Positions 12,253 to 23,562 of a stretch of DNA of 64,000 nucleotides are shown piece by piece. Made by a program: the position numbers and the translations under genes. The DNA is from Neopestalotiopsis rosae (taxonomy: Eukaryota; Ascomycota; Sordariomycetes; Amphisphaeriales; Sporocadaceae), in assembly GCA_023078685.1 (NCBI GenBank), contig JALGAS010000013.1, positions 439,001 through 503,000 on the forward strand. Reading direction: 5' to 3'. Below the pieces are notes generated by a model that saw only the letters and a program-made list of their open reading frames with translations, ran no database searches and had not been told where the DNA came from. Each line of letters opens with the position of its first letter. Position 1 is the stretch's first letter.

Positions 12253-13519
12253 ATGGCCTACAACATGTTTCACTTCAAATCCCTTCTCCTCGTCGCAGCA
12301 CTGCTTTGCGGTCATGCCACGGCTCACCCAGGCGACCATCATGCGGATATTGCGCACCTCGAGAGGGAGCACATGTTCCACAAGCGTACAGCTGCGGTCG
12401 GTGCCGCAAAGATGAGTCGATGTGCAGACGCCTGTGCGGCTGTGCACAAGCAAGCCATCGAGAGGCGCGCCTCAACCTTGGATCGCTTGCGACAGGAGAG
12501 GTCATTGACTTCAGATGCTCACCTGATTCGTCGCAATAAAAAAGAGGTTGCCTACTACGACACGCTTGACCACAATATGACGACGGTACTTCGATCCACA
12601 TCTTATGAGGATGTCTTTGGTACGAACGTGTCTTCTATTCTGGGTCGTGCTGAAACCATTGGCCCATACTACGTCGAGGGCGAACTCATTCGCAAGAACA
12701 TCACCGAGGACCAGGTTGGCATCCCGATGCATCTCGAACTACAATTCGTCGACGTCAACACCTGCAAACCCGTACCTGCACTGTTCATCGATATCTGGGG
12801 CGCCAATGCGACGGGTGGATATGCAGGTGCTGAATCTCCACATGGGTATTATGGAATGGGCGGTCTGAACACCACATTTCTGCATGGCATTCAGATCACC
12901 GATGAGCACGGTGTGGTTAGCTTTGATCAAATCATCCCCGGTCACTACTATCCTCGTGCGACACATACTCACATTGTGGCTTGGGGTAATGCCACCACGT
13001 TCGCCAACGTAAGCCTCCTCGATTCGAACTTCAATCCATTCTTGGTGTAGCCTTCATGACTAATAATCGAGAAATTAGGGAACTATTGCTGGAGGCCTCG
13101 CCACAGCTGACACATTTGTCCGCTACATCGGCCAGCTTTATTATGAGCAGAAATTGTGCGATGCAGTAGATCCCATCTTCCCGTACAACACCAACGAGGA
13201 CACTGCCAACTTTAAGAATGTGGACGATTACATCCTGGCCGAGAACGTGACGGTAAACGGCAATACCGTCGGGGACTTGGGAGCATACGACCCCTTTGTC
13301 AAGTACATTTACATGGGCAGCGACCTGGCGGATGGCATCTTTGCTTGGCACTCAATTGGCATCGACATGACTGACAACTTCAATGCCTGCTTCGTTGCTG
13401 CTGCCAAGTATGAAGAAGATGGAGGCCGCGCCTTGAATGAATGGGGTGATGGTTCGATTGAGCCGTACCCTGCTGTTGTTCCTCCCAAGGGTAACGTCAC
13501 TACCTCGACTGTGGCCTAG
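12253..13519 (+). CDS. Secreted intradiol ring-cleavage dioxygenase
   Basis: Exons 12253-13008 and 13079-13519 give about 398 residues. The start at 12253 opens a signal peptide (MAYNMFHFKSLLLVAALLCGHATA) followed by an HPGDHHADI segment; the upstream in-frame ATG at 12175 would spoil it. The donor gtaagc at 13009 (70-nt intron) was preferred to gtgtag at 13045, which would leave a 34-nt intron. The catalytic core has ETIGPYYVEGE, DIWGANATGGY and the metal-binding RATHTHIV; Tyr and His residues supply the Fe(III) ligands in this family. These enzymes open catechol-type rings between the hydroxyls. Secreted fungal members are common and of uncertain physiological substrate, perhaps lignin-derived phenols. 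Several N-glycosylation sequons fit an extracellular protein. Confidence 0.88.
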
Positions 13520-14074
13520 AACTAATTGGCATATACGCAACACTTGTTAGCGCCCAATGAATATGATCTCGGTTTGACGAGATCTGTGTCTTTTCATTCG
13601 TAATATATGCGAATCGGAACTTTTTCAGGACGCAACATGCTACTCTGAAAAAACAAAACGCTACAAACGACGGTCAACACTGAATTTGCTTCATTTCTAC
13701 TCATGTATTTGGAGGAGAAGCAGAAAAGATAGACTATGAATGTTTTAATGAATGAAACAGTGTGCACAATGATTTTGATTTGATAACGAATGTTATATAT
13801 TGATGAAATGTTACAATAGCTACGATGGGTCTAGACTTGACGACGTTCTGAGTGCATAGTGGCCAAGACGCATTACTCAGTACTCCCAGCTGAGCTTATA
13901 CGAAAGGGAATAATATGATTGTAAACGAAAGAAGTCTGAGGAAATCCTGTGGGCTTATAAAAGAGATACTGAAGAGCTGTCTGTTATACCTGAGCCAGTG
14001 ATATGCGCTAGGCAAATGCGCTAGTCAATACTACGTCAGTGCCAAATCACCAATTGAAAAGAGGTTGACACACG
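13520..14074. other. Convergent intergenic region
   Basis: 3' flanks of the intradiol dioxygenase and aldehyde dehydrogenase genes, AT-rich in the middle (13740-13830). No gene or repeat was recognised. Confidence 0.5.
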
Positions 14075-15703
14075 CTACTTCCGCGCCCATATCGCCTGGG
14101 CGTTGCACCATCCCTTGACGCCATCTAACCCGGATTCAACACCAATGCCACTTTGCTTATGACCTCCAAATCCGACTTGGGGGCCAACCTCAAAATGCGC
14201 ATTCACCCTGACGGTCCCTGCTTCGAGACGCCGCGCCATGCGCTCGGCCTGCTCGCGATTCGTGCTCCATACTGAGCCACCGAGACCCATCAGGGACGCG
14301 TTGGCGCGGCGCACTACATCCTCCTCATCAACCCACTTCAGAAGCGGTACAATAGGGCCAAATTGCTCTTCAACGACGAGGCGCGAATCTTCAGGAGGGT
14401 TGTCGACAACAGTGGCAGGTAAGAAGAGGCCATCCTTCGTCTCGGGTGAATCCAGCTCACCACGATAAGCGATCTTCAATCCTTGCTTTGTGATATCGTT
14501 ATACATGTCCAACAGCTTTGAGTGTTGCATGCTGTTCTGAACGGGACCAAGTGCGGCCTGAGCATCTGCCGAGCCACCGATCTTGAGAGTCTTGACAAAG
14601 TCAACAAAGGCGGACAGGAACGCATCATATATGTCTTCATGTACATAGACACGCTTGATGCAAAAGCAGACCTGGCCGGTATGCAGATATGCTAGAGTAG
14701 CGATCTGAAGAGGAGTGACATGTTAGCCGCGTATAATTCACTTGATCATCAAGACGTACCTTGGGAACGGTCGCTGCAATATCGACATCTGGGTATACGA
14801 TCGCCACATCATTGCCGCCGAGCTCAAGGGTGAACCGCTTCAATGTCGGCGCACATGCCGCCGCCACCTTTTTACCGGTGGCTACCGATCCAGTAAAGCT
14901 CACTTTTGCAACACCGGGGTGGGCAGTAAGCATTGGACCAAGGTCCTCTTCGCCGCTGAGAATATTGACAACTCCTTTGGGGAAGACTTTGGCGGCCAAC
15001 TCTCCCAGTTTCAGGGCTGTGTAGGGGCTGTACGGGGAAGGCTTCCAGATGAAAGTGTTGCCAGCCAATAGTGCCGAGACGAGCTTGATGATTCCTAGTA
15101 GCATTGGAAAGTTCCAAGGAACGATACCGACGCCAACACCCAAGGGAACATAACGAAGCACAATTTTCCGCTAGAATTTGTAATAATTAGCTGCGGCTTT
15201 ACAGAAGAGGATGCAGTGACAAAAAGAAAAACTTGAAGCGAGTTATAACAGACGCACCTCGTCGGTATCTTCGATCACTTCTTCAGTCAACCGGAACTTG
15301 ACGACTTCACGAATTTGGTGAGACAGCAGAAATAGTTCAACTCCAACGGCCTGTGGAGGCTTGCCTAGCAGCTGGCGAATTCCTGCTGATTGGCTTCGAT
15401 AGCCTCCACGAACTTGAGTAGGAGACTAGCTCGCTCGTCTTGACTGAGATCACGCCATGTTGGGAAGGCTGCTTGGGCAGCAGCCACGGCGCGGTCTACG
15501 TCCTCCTGTGTTGAGACGGGTACCTCGGCCAGCTGCTGCTTGTTGCTAGGATCGACCGCGCGACGAGTCTTTCCCGTGGTGGAGATCTCGTTTCCGATCA
15601 CGTTGTAGAATGTCTGAGTTCATCATTAGAGATTAAAAGGGCACGAAGACTGCCCCAGAAAAAGGCGACCTACCTCAAAGTCCGCGAGCTTGTAATTTGC
15701 CAT
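14075..15703 (-). CDS. NAD(P)-dependent aldehyde dehydrogenase, apparent frameshift in exon 2
   Basis: Four exons can be built: 15674-15703, 15258-15613, 14760-15170 and 14075-14704. The start gives MANYKLADFE and leads into FYNVIGNE. The family landmarks are present in order: IVPWNFP, the cofactor site FTGSVATGK, LELGGND with the general-base Glu, TGQVCF with the catalytic Cys (restored only by splicing intron 3, 14705-14759), EEQFGPIVP and FGGHKQSGIG near the C terminus. The enzyme oxidises aldehydes to acids. Within exon 2, near 15365-15385, the frame reads EFASC then TAG, while the next frame continues GKPPQAVGVELF. Compared with the family pattern (EFAxLLTxExGKP) about four codons plus one base appear to be missing, so the copy is either frameshifted and inactive or misassembled at this point. 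Everything downstream is well preserved. Confidence 0.8.
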
Positions 15704-16276
15704 TTTTTACCACCAATGACTTGACGAACCCGAAAATAATTGGAACTTTAAATGTTGCCGAAGGTTTTCTGAGAAATTGCGGTAGCAAACATGCACAAAG
15801 GTTGAAGTGAGAGATTAAGAAAATCGTCAATGTTCAGGACCTGGGTGTTTGTAATTCAATCCTAATCATAACGCATTACCATAACCTGCTGTATGCATAT
15901 GCAGGGGGGTACTTTAGTTCAGCGCCACAAGGGATGAAGTGCAGTCACTTGCGTGATGCACACTCTGGTGATTCTCCTCCTAGCCGGACTTTATCCTGGT
16001 TATGATTGGTCAGATCTTGTGCCTGAATTTCCACTCTTGCTGCCAACAGCTGCCCTACATGATCGTGAGAATTGTTAACTCCCACGGCGCAGCTTAGCGA
16101 GCGACAACATAAACGGCATGAGAGCCAGGCAGGCTCCCAGCCTAGTGCAAGGTAGTCTGGAGCAAATCAGCCCTTGGATCCCGGCCGATGTCACTGCCTT
16201 CGATTTGCTTTTCGAACCGTCCCTTTGTGCCCTCGGATGATGCTTCACTAGACACGTTTAGCCACGGTCTCATCGC
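15704..16276. other. Intergenic region upstream of aldehyde dehydrogenase
   Basis: Promoter side of the aldehyde dehydrogenase gene. No convincing element was seen; it runs into a short-chain dehydrogenase relic at 16277. Confidence 0.45.
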
Positions 16277-16414
16277 TTTGCTAACGCCAAGTTGGCCATG
16301 GTGATGTTGTCACACGCGCTGGACCGACGTCTTCAGCAGGACGCTCAGCTGGCAAACATCACCATCGTGGTGATGAACCCAGACAACATGGCCGACTCGC
16401 GCACCGTCGCTTAA
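16277..16414 (+). pseudogene. Short-chain dehydrogenase relic
   Basis: A frame of 45 codons reads FANAKLAMVMLSHALDRR, continues through a LANITIVVMNPD-type strand and ends NMADSRTVA before a stop. This matches the part of classical short-chain dehydrogenases that runs from the catalytic YxxxK helix to the DPGxxxS loop, as in the WWOX/retinol-dehydrogenase-like fungal group. The catalytic Tyr is replaced by Phe, and no Rossmann N-terminal half or long C-terminal half could be found nearby. It is therefore read as a decayed fragment. Bases after the stop, to about 16600, show no match. Confidence 0.45.
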
Positions 16415-16677
16415 GCGGGCTGCGATGATCCTGGACTGGCCACTGGCGGGGCCAATCCCGGTGAGTGTGAACACTTCACACTACTCAAGCTGGATGCTGC
16501 ATCCAATGACTGCCGAGAAGAGAAATCTCAAGAGGCACTTTGGTCGAACGACATCCAGTGGGTGCATCTTGAGGCAAATGACACCAAGTTGCTGTAACTG
16601 CATCGATTCAGGGGCTAGGAATGTCTGGATGGCACATATATACCAAGGTATTACGAATATAGGGTACTGAACCAAAG

Positions 16678-17616
16678 CTATTTCACTGTTCTAATTGATT
16701 GCATGACTTCATAGGCTCTGCATGCCCATTGTCTTGTGCTTTCGTCGAGTTTTTCATCGCTCTGAATTTCGAGCCATCGAGATTTCCAGAACCTCCAACG
16801 GTCTAGGTTGAATGTGTCTGCACCCCCAAAAAGCTCACCATGGATCTCGCGGGGCCGGCGAATGCCTGTGCAATAGCGACTCACGGCCTTATTCAGTCGG
16901 CAGCGTTCGTGAAATTTCCGGCCGGCGTTGACGATCCACACTGCAGCACCGGGAACGGCCTGGTCCAGAGAAACGTGTTTCAAGGTGATTTCTAGCGCTG
17001 TGCGCAGCGATACCAATCCGCGTAGGGGATGTGGACCATAGAACTCGTAGCCGTGAACGTCCTCGTAAGCGACCGGGAGAGTCTGATCATTATACCACGA
17101 CGATTCGAAGCTATTCACGCTCGCCCATTCGGCGGCGGTGAACAAAGGGTCGGAATCAACATTTTCGCAGTCAAGAAGGCCTCTCCAATTTGTCAACTCG
17201 TCTAATTGCCCGAAGAATGATGGGAGGTCGAACCAGAAGTCTGACCTCTCGCCACGAGGAGCGGGACGCTTCTGAATTGCGTACATCAGTTGGAGAAGCC
17301 TCTTATGCCATGGATGCAGGGCCGGAATATCCAGAATTTTTGTAATAAACATCCAACCAAGATCCCAGCAGTAGATCTCGAGCGTCTTGTTACTCCACTG
17401 ACTAGCTTTCGTCAGAGTGGCTGCCGTATCATCTGGTGTGCAAGAAGCATCTCGGAGGAAGTTGTTGACGCATTGGTGCAGCGGCAGCAATTCGGCAAAG
17501 AGCTCATGGCCTACTTCCCCTTCGCCGAGATGTATGTCGGCCATTGCTTGTCTTTTGATCGCTGATGGTTGGTAGATTTCGTCGATACTGGACTGTGAAG
17601 CAACCTGATGCTTCAC
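16678..17616 (-). CDS. DUF3632-like protein
   Basis: A single exon encodes up to 312 residues; a start at 17544 (MADIHLGEG) is an alternative 24 codons in. The protein is soluble, rich in Trp and acidic residues, with helices containing WFDLPSFFGQLDE, GLVSLRTALE and GAAVWIVNAGRKFHERC and a final FNLDRWRFWKSRW helix. That order resembles the fungal family of unknown function DUF3632, in which an Ala-rich paired helix is followed by a Trp-rich C-terminal helix. No catalytic motif is visible and no function should be inferred. It is transcribed away from the acetyltransferase gene. Confidence 0.7.
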   Translation of the reverse strand: MKHQVASQSSIDEIYQPSAIKRQAMADIHLGEGEVGHELFAELLPLHQCVNNFLRDASCTPDDTAATLTKASQWSNKTLEIYCWDLGWMFITKILDIPALHPWHKRLLQLMYAIQKRPAPRGERSDFWFDLPSFFGQLDELTNWRGLLDCENVDSDPLFTAAEWASVNSFESSWYNDQTLPVAYEDVHGYEFYGPHPLRGLVSLRTALEITLKHVSLDQAVPGAAVWIVNAGRKFHERCRLNKAVSRYCTGIRRPREIHGELFGGADTFNLDRWRFWKSRWLEIQSDEKLDESTRQWACRAYEVMQSIRTVK

Positions 17617-18890
17617 GTCGTAGTGTTTTGATGTAGATGATTATACAAAAACAAATGGTAAAATAAGATTGAAGAAAGCGAATTTATTACTTGAAAACCA
17701 ACCGAATCTGAAATACGGGGCAATTCTCTTCTTTTTCAGGTTTGTTCCACCGGTAGATGGATGGTTCAAGGAAAACGCCGGTACAATATGATCAAGTGGA
17801 CCCGCTACTAGAAGTGAGGCGCGTGGATATAGGCAAAGAAGGGTCTCATTACTAGTGTCGTGATGCTATACTCACAAGGCTACCCCGGTTGTCGTCAGGA
17901 GTGGGCCAGCACAATTATTTCTATCATCCTAACTGAGATTATTTCGCTCACCCAGTGAGTCACCACCGAGAAAGACAAATATCTCGGTATGAACCTTTCG
18001 GCGCATTTGGTGAGCAGATAGCCTCATTCTTCTTGGTCCACGAGTTGTGCGATGAGTGATATGACCCTTCTAGACCCTTTCTACTTCCCCATTCCTTATC
18101 GATGGGTGCCCGCAACCCGTTGCAAGAAAATTGATGTATTACATCTAACACTTGCCATTGAACCCAACACAACAAAGGGAGGAGCTCCACACTCGGAGAC
18201 CAAAGTGTGCCTGACGGGCGTGGATCGTTTTATGGAGGCGAGGTAGGATGACTTTGAACACTCCATGCACGTTAAGGTCTGAGCGGGAGTAGTGCGTGGT
18301 ATGTACCGACTGATTATATGTATGTTCGGCGATAACCTGGGAATTAACGAGGGGTCCATCCGCAAGCTAGATGGAGATGCAACACAGTAAAATATACGGC
18401 GTGGGGCAACACAGGTTCAACCCTGGTCTACGCCCCCAAAAGCTTGTGCTTATGTACTACGTGTATGGTTCGCAATGCATTCTTCTCATGCAGCGTAACT
18501 GTTGGCAATATCGTACATGACCCTTGGCTATCTTCAGGGTACCCACCAGGTAATGCGTGATTATCATGACTTTCTCCCGTAATCGATAAAACTTCAGAGC
18601 CATGAAGCAGTCCTATTGGGACCCATATTTCGTACAATGCAGGCAAGTCAATTGTTGGCCTCTGAGCACCACCCGCAGTCTTGATTTGATGCATGTTGGT
18701 TCCTACATGCAGGTATCATACCCACATGTCAGGATTTCCCTTTATACATCGTCCATAACTTATCTTCGCCCGACCATCGCTCCTCAGATCCAGTAGAGTA
18801 ACAGGGAGGAGAGCCTTCATCACAAGTGGCTCTGGCGACCATTCTCTTTTCAAATCTTATCATCATATTCCTCATCGGAAGCTTTAAATC
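17617..18890. other. Divergent intergenic region
   Basis: About 1.27 kb between the DUF3632-like gene (minus) and the acetyltransferase gene (plus). Frames on both strands at 17960-18700 have no coding character. A ggttcaaccctggt sequence at 18413-18426 resembles a tRNA T arm but no matching acceptor or anticodon arm was found. Confidence 0.5.
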
Positions 18891-19670
18891 ATGTCATTGA
18901 AACTCTATCACGTTGTGACCGACGAAGAGTTCAAGGCGGTCGTGCAAGTTGAACATGAGGCATATAGCAATCCATTCAATGGCGTTTGGGAGATAACTAA
19001 GGGTACCTCCCCAGAGGATTGCTTTGCCCGCCAACTTGCGTGGCACAAGAGCGATCCGAGTAGTAATTGGCTTTACGTTGTAGATGAGGATAGTGGCAAG
19101 GTTGTTGGCGGAGCGCAATGGAACGTGCATCAATCAAACCCATACGCGGTACCCCAGCCAATGCGCACCGCATATTGGCTTCCTGATGGTGAGCATTCTG
19201 CTATATCATTATATCGTGAGATGGTACTGAAATCCGGATCCTCAAAGGCCCCATGAAGAAGATCGGAGACCAGCTCATCCGAAACTTGAGAACGCATCGC
19301 CCAAATCACATGAGCAAACCACACCTACGTAAGCCCCATCAAATCATTTTTTCGCATTCATTAGCTGACTATATCGCTAAAACAAAAAGTCCTCACTTAT
19401 TGTTTTGTGCATTCAGAACATAGACGCCGGGGTGCGGCTAGCTTGATGTTGAAATGGGGCACAGATAAGGCGGACGAGCTGGGCTTGGAGGCATTCATCG
19501 AGTCTACAGACATTGCTCAAAAGGCATACGAGAAGCATGGATTCTACGTGATTGGAGAGCTCAACATGGATGCGCAGTCAGAAAAAGAGTCCGAGGACTT
19601 CTCTACCATGAGAAACAAGCTTGGCTGTCCTATTCATGGCTGGATCATGAAAAGAGATCCCCTGCCTTAA
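18891..19670 (+). CDS. GNAT-family N-acetyltransferase
   Basis: Three exons, 18891-19188, 19248-19328 and 19390-19670, give about 219 residues, usual for fungal GNATs. Introns of 59 and 61 nt have GT-AG ends. The N terminus is a mixed alpha/beta region with YVVDEDSGKVVGGAQW as a central strand pair. Splicing of intron 2 creates LLLTYCFVHSEHRRRGAAS, where HRRRGAA is the acetyl-CoA pyrophosphate loop (R/Q-x-x-G-x-G/A). KADELGLEAF and YEKHGFYVIGE supply the following helix and last strands. It should transfer an acetyl group to an amine; the substrate is unknown. The 3' end faces the ThDP enzyme gene. Confidence 0.83.
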
Positions 19671-20081
19671 GCGCGATAACGGCCATCTTGTATGCCAACG
19701 GCTCTTGGTGCAGCCGTAATTATTTGGCCACTGAGTCAATGGTGTTAGATTGTATAAACGATCGTAGTACGGAAGATGAATACATCACTTGTCTACGAAG
19801 ATAATGGCAACACACGGAATGAACAATGCCAGCGCGCAAACTTGTAAGGAAGAGACCATTCGAATATCATCCACTGCAACTTTAGCTACAACATAAGCAC
19901 TTTCATTGATAGTACCCGTAATCAGGCCATTTATTGTAGCTTTTCACTCGATATTTGGTTGATCGATAGTTTGAACCTGGTTTCCTAGAAACAGAATGCG
20001 ACAGCTAAATAGGGTGAGCCTTGCGCCCGCTCATGTACTGCTCAACAGAATTTTCAAATACTCATGTTATTGATGAAAAGT
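19671..20081. other. Convergent intergenic region
   Basis: 3' flanks of the acetyltransferase and ThDP-enzyme genes. Nothing else was recognised. Confidence 0.5.
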
Positions 20082-22007
20082 TCACTTGTAATATGCCCGT
20101 GGCACGTTGTCGTAATACGGAATCACCAGCACATTCTTGTCATCTGTTGCTCCGACCATGGAGATGGTGCCAGGAAATGTCGGCTTGTTGGAAGCAATGA
20201 TCTCAAGGAGCGCAGGTCCTTCGACTTGAGATAGCTTCTTGACCGCTGACTTTAGTTGCTCTAGGTTGTTGACCTTTTCGGCAGCATTAGCCAGTCCCTT
20301 CGCGACCTCAGCAAAGCCCATTTTCGGGCTGAGCGCACTCGTCGGCCTGGCAGCAATGCCTTCGCCAAAGATGATATCCTGCCCGTTGTTCGACATGCCC
20401 CACATGTAATTGTTCATAACGACTGTAAGGATATTGCAGCCGAATCGCGCATATGTGTCCAGTTCAGCGAGATGAAAACCTGCACTCCCATCTCCTTGAA
20501 TGTTCACAATCTGTCGTGAGGGATCTGCAATGGCAGCGCCAAGAGAATATCCCCATCCATTACCTAGGAAACCCAAGTAGCCACCGGTGAAGATTGTGGC
20601 AAAGGCGCGTGCAGGTTCCTGCACCAAGCCAGTCCATCCGCCCACCTCGCCCCCATCGATGCAGATGATTGCCCCGGGTTCCAAAGATTCAAATGTTGCA
20701 ACAAGGGCATGATAAGGGTGGAGTCGACCTGGAGTGGTTTCATGAGGCTCCTGTTCCTGGGGCATCGGCAACGACTTGAGTTTTGTGACTGTGTCAACCC
20801 AATCCGCCGTACCAGAGTATGGGCTGTCCTTGAGTACCGCTGCAAGAGCCGCGATGGCAGCTTGAGCGTCACTGGTGATGCCAACATCGATGGGCATGGA
20901 GCGACCGATCTCCGCGGAATCAATATCAATTTGGACAAATTTGCACACCTCCGAGCTTGGGAAAATGGGCGCGCCACGACTGCCCATGAAGAAGCCGGTC
21001 CGACAACCAATCATGATGATCAGGTCCGGCTGCGGTTGATCCAGCTTGGGCAAAGCCATCAGACAGTTGACATTTCCAGCTCGCAGCGGATGATCCGTTG
21101 GCAATGGAGCGGAGTACTTGGTTGTCCCGAAGACTGGAATTTGTGCAATTTTCAAGAATTCAGTGAGGCCGTTGCTTTTCTAAAACTCGGTCTGTCAGTG
21201 TCGATATGATCAAAAGAACCTTAAGCAAGCGTGGAGAGTGGGGATCAATCACATTCAAAAATCTTCCACCGGTTCCGGTGACAATGATTGGCCTCTTGGA
21301 TTTCCTGAGGAGGGCCACAGTCTCTGCTATAGCTTCTGGGTGCGGCCCTGCTGGATATGGCAATGGAGATAGCAGTGACCCCCAAGAGATCCTACTCTTC
21401 TGCACTGGCGAGAACAAGATCTCAATTGGAAAGTCGATCAGCACTGGCCCCGGCGCACCGGAGGTAGCCATCCGGAATGCGTGAGATACGAGTCTTGGAA
21501 TTTCTTCTACATCCACTACCCGGTGAGCAAATTTGGTCATGGGCCGGGCCAGGACGACCTGGTCGTGAAATCCCTGCAGGACGTTTGTTTCGGCATCGCG
21601 CGTCGGAGCAGAGGCGGTGATACAAAACACAGCGCTACGGTCTGCAAAAGCCGTAGCCAATCCCGGTATTCCATTGCAGAATCTGAGACTGAGTTAACAC
21701 CTTGCCTGCAAGACGTTGACCGCATTGAAGCGGACTGCCAAACGTACCCACTGTTTGCTGTCACGAAGCAGACTCCAACTTCGCCCTTGACTTTGGAATA
21801 GCCTTCAGCTGCCTGGACTGCCACAGTCTCGTGCCTAGTATCAACGAGGTTGATACCGGCATCGTGAGCGCCCATTAAAAAGGCATCCAGATGCCCGCCA
21901 TGGAGACCAAAGGCGACGGTCACGCCCAGGTGCTTGAGTGACTGCGCTAGTAGATCACCACCAACAAACTCTCGATTAGACGGATCTACTAACTCAAGGG
22001 CAGCCAT
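20082..22007 (-). CDS. Thiamine-diphosphate-dependent enzyme, acetolactate synthase/benzoylformate decarboxylase-like
   Basis: Three exons, 21748-22007, 21253-21682 and 20082-21179, give about 595 residues. The Pyr domain carries the catalytic Glu in DTRHETVAVQAAEGY (about residue 60) and, after splicing, the ANSGFCNGIPGLATAF loop. The central domain resembles a Rossmann-like TPP_enzyme_M domain. The PP domain has the Mg/ThDP motif starting GDGS at about 459 and ending in NN at about 486. The reaction could be decarboxylation of a 2-keto acid or C-C ligation; the details are not readable from the motifs. No mitochondrial targeting segment is evident, unlike the biosynthetic acetolactate synthase Ilv2, which argues for a catabolic or secondary role. 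It shares a 454-bp divergent promoter with a short-chain dehydrogenase, a pairing that suggests coordinated aldehyde or hydroxyketone metabolism. Confidence 0.85.
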
Positions 22008-22461
22008 GATATCTGATTCGTTTCTTATTTTGTTTCGGTTGTATTGTTTTGCATGAAGGATTGAGTAAGGTAGGTGTTATGTTACTTACGGAAGTTGCTC
22101 CGTCTGGCACTTTGTAAGCTCAACCCACCACTTCTGGGTCCACAAATGAACAAGAGCCAAGGAAGATTTACCGCGGCTTTCTCACAGTGGTGCAAGCTTA
22201 CGACCCGGAGCCGAATGATTTCTCCGTGAGGAGACTGTATAACAAAGTGCGGAGATCGGATACGAAAGTGAGGAGACAGTATACGAAAGTGCGGGGAGAT
22301 GGGGTCAGAACTTGGGGTATACAGCGAATCCACGCGATCGCTTGCAGCAACCCCATCTCATTAATGTGGTCCGCCGAGTTTCACATCAGATTGAACAGCC
22401 AATCTCGAGGACAGATCCACCATCTACTGCCGGCGATGACAGCGGCGTCCGCGCACATACC
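22008..22461. promoter_or_regulatory. Divergent promoter between ThDP enzyme and short-chain dehydrogenase
   Basis: A 454-bp region drives both genes. It contains a 21-bp imperfect tandem repeat (22225-22304). No clear TATA box was found for either direction. Co-regulation of the pair is inferred from the arrangement only. Confidence 0.5.
22225..22304. repeat. 21-bp imperfect tandem repeat
   Basis: Units begin at 22225, 22246, 22267 and 22288 and follow the pattern gtg(a/c)ggaga followed by an AT-containing stretch ending in aaa. Three full units and a partial fourth are present. On the minus strand they would spell a heptad-like SPHFRI peptide repeat, but this lies in a small frame between two divergent genes and is not taken as coding. 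Confidence 0.75.
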
Positions 22462-23562
22462 ATGGCCCCCTTCACCATTAGCGACGACGAGCTCAGCTCT
22501 CTCCGTGGCTCTGTAGCTATCATCACGGGCGGATCGTCAGGGATCGGTCTGGCATGCGCTGAACTGCTACTCGCTCAGGGCGCCAATGTTGTGATTGGCG
22601 ACATTCAGGCGCCGCCTCCTAAGATCCTCGCGGATGGGGCGGCATTTGTGCCAGTTGATGTGACCTCCTGGAAGCATCTCAAGATCCTATTTGAGAACAC
22701 TGTGAAGACATTCGGTCGTGTTGACCATGTCTTTGCAAATGCGGGTATGGACCAGACATGGGATAAGAAGAGTTGCTGGCACGGTGCATTATAACTGACG
22801 ACCGTTGCAGGTATTGAAGGACGCGAAAACTACGTCGAGGATGACCTTGACGATGATGCTGAGCTAAAAGAGCCGAAAAACTTGGCTATCCATATCAACT
22901 TGATTGGCGTGATCAATACTACACGCCTAGCCATTCACTACCTTAAAAAGAATAGCAATAGCGGCAGTATAGTCATGACGGCTTCAGCTTCATGTATGAG
23001 TCTGCATTCGTGTGACCTAGAGATAAGAGTTGACAATATTTGGCGCAGCGTTCCAGCGCTTCAGTTCCGTCGACTATGGTAAGTCAATATTGAGTAACCT
23101 CGTTAATTTCACTAATTCATCAAAGCCGCTTCAAAACATGGAGTACTCGGTATGTCTTCATTTCTCCTTAACACAATCGTTGGAGTCTTATTGACGCGTA
23201 TAGGCTTTATGCGTGGACTCGCAGGTCACCTTTATCCGAAGCTCCCAATCCGAGTCAATGCGATATCCCCAAGCTGGACGGCAACAGCGCTGGTTCCAGT
23301 CGACCTATGTAAAGCAGCTGGGGTGCCTGTGCAGTCTACAGAGGTGGTTGCACGATCCGTGCTTGTCTTGATGGCTGATTCTCGACGAAACCAGCAACTG
23401 ATATACTCGGTCTCGGGTGTATATACCGAGATTGAGAGTGACCTATTGAAGGCCGCTGACGGCATCAGACCGAAGGAGACTTCCGAAGATGAAGACTTGC
23501 ACCGGCTAGCAAAGGCTAGCACCATGTATTCTCAGGTAGCGACTAACGTAGTTGACAATTAA
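22462..23562 (+). CDS. Short-chain dehydrogenase/reductase
   Basis: Five exons, 22462-22744, 22811-22993, 23049-23078, 23126-23149 and 23204-23562, give about 292 residues. Introns are 47-66 nt and two exons are tiny (30 and 24 nt), but every join restores conserved motifs. TGGSSGIG near residue 23 binds the dinucleotide, FANAGI is the NNAG-type stabilising motif, and splicing yields SSVDYAASKHG with the catalytic Ser, Tyr and Lys. The RVNAISP strand follows. It should reduce a ketone or oxidise an alcohol with NAD(P)H; an acidic Asp after the second strand (VVIGDIQ) suggests NAD(H) preference. It is transcribed divergently from the ThDP enzyme gene and may act on the same product. Confidence 0.88.

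Noticed and set aside
13045..13078. 34-nt intron option for the intradiol dioxygenase
   Set aside because: Too short for a fungal intron and adds residues absent from the family. Donor at 13009 fits better.
18413..18426. tRNA-like T arm sequence ggttcaaccctggt
   Set aside because: No acceptor pairing, D arm or anticodon stem could be built around it.
22082..22333. Minus frame coding SPHFRI heptad-like repeats
   Set aside because: It is a by-product of the 21-bp DNA repeat in a divergent promoter; no start context or family.
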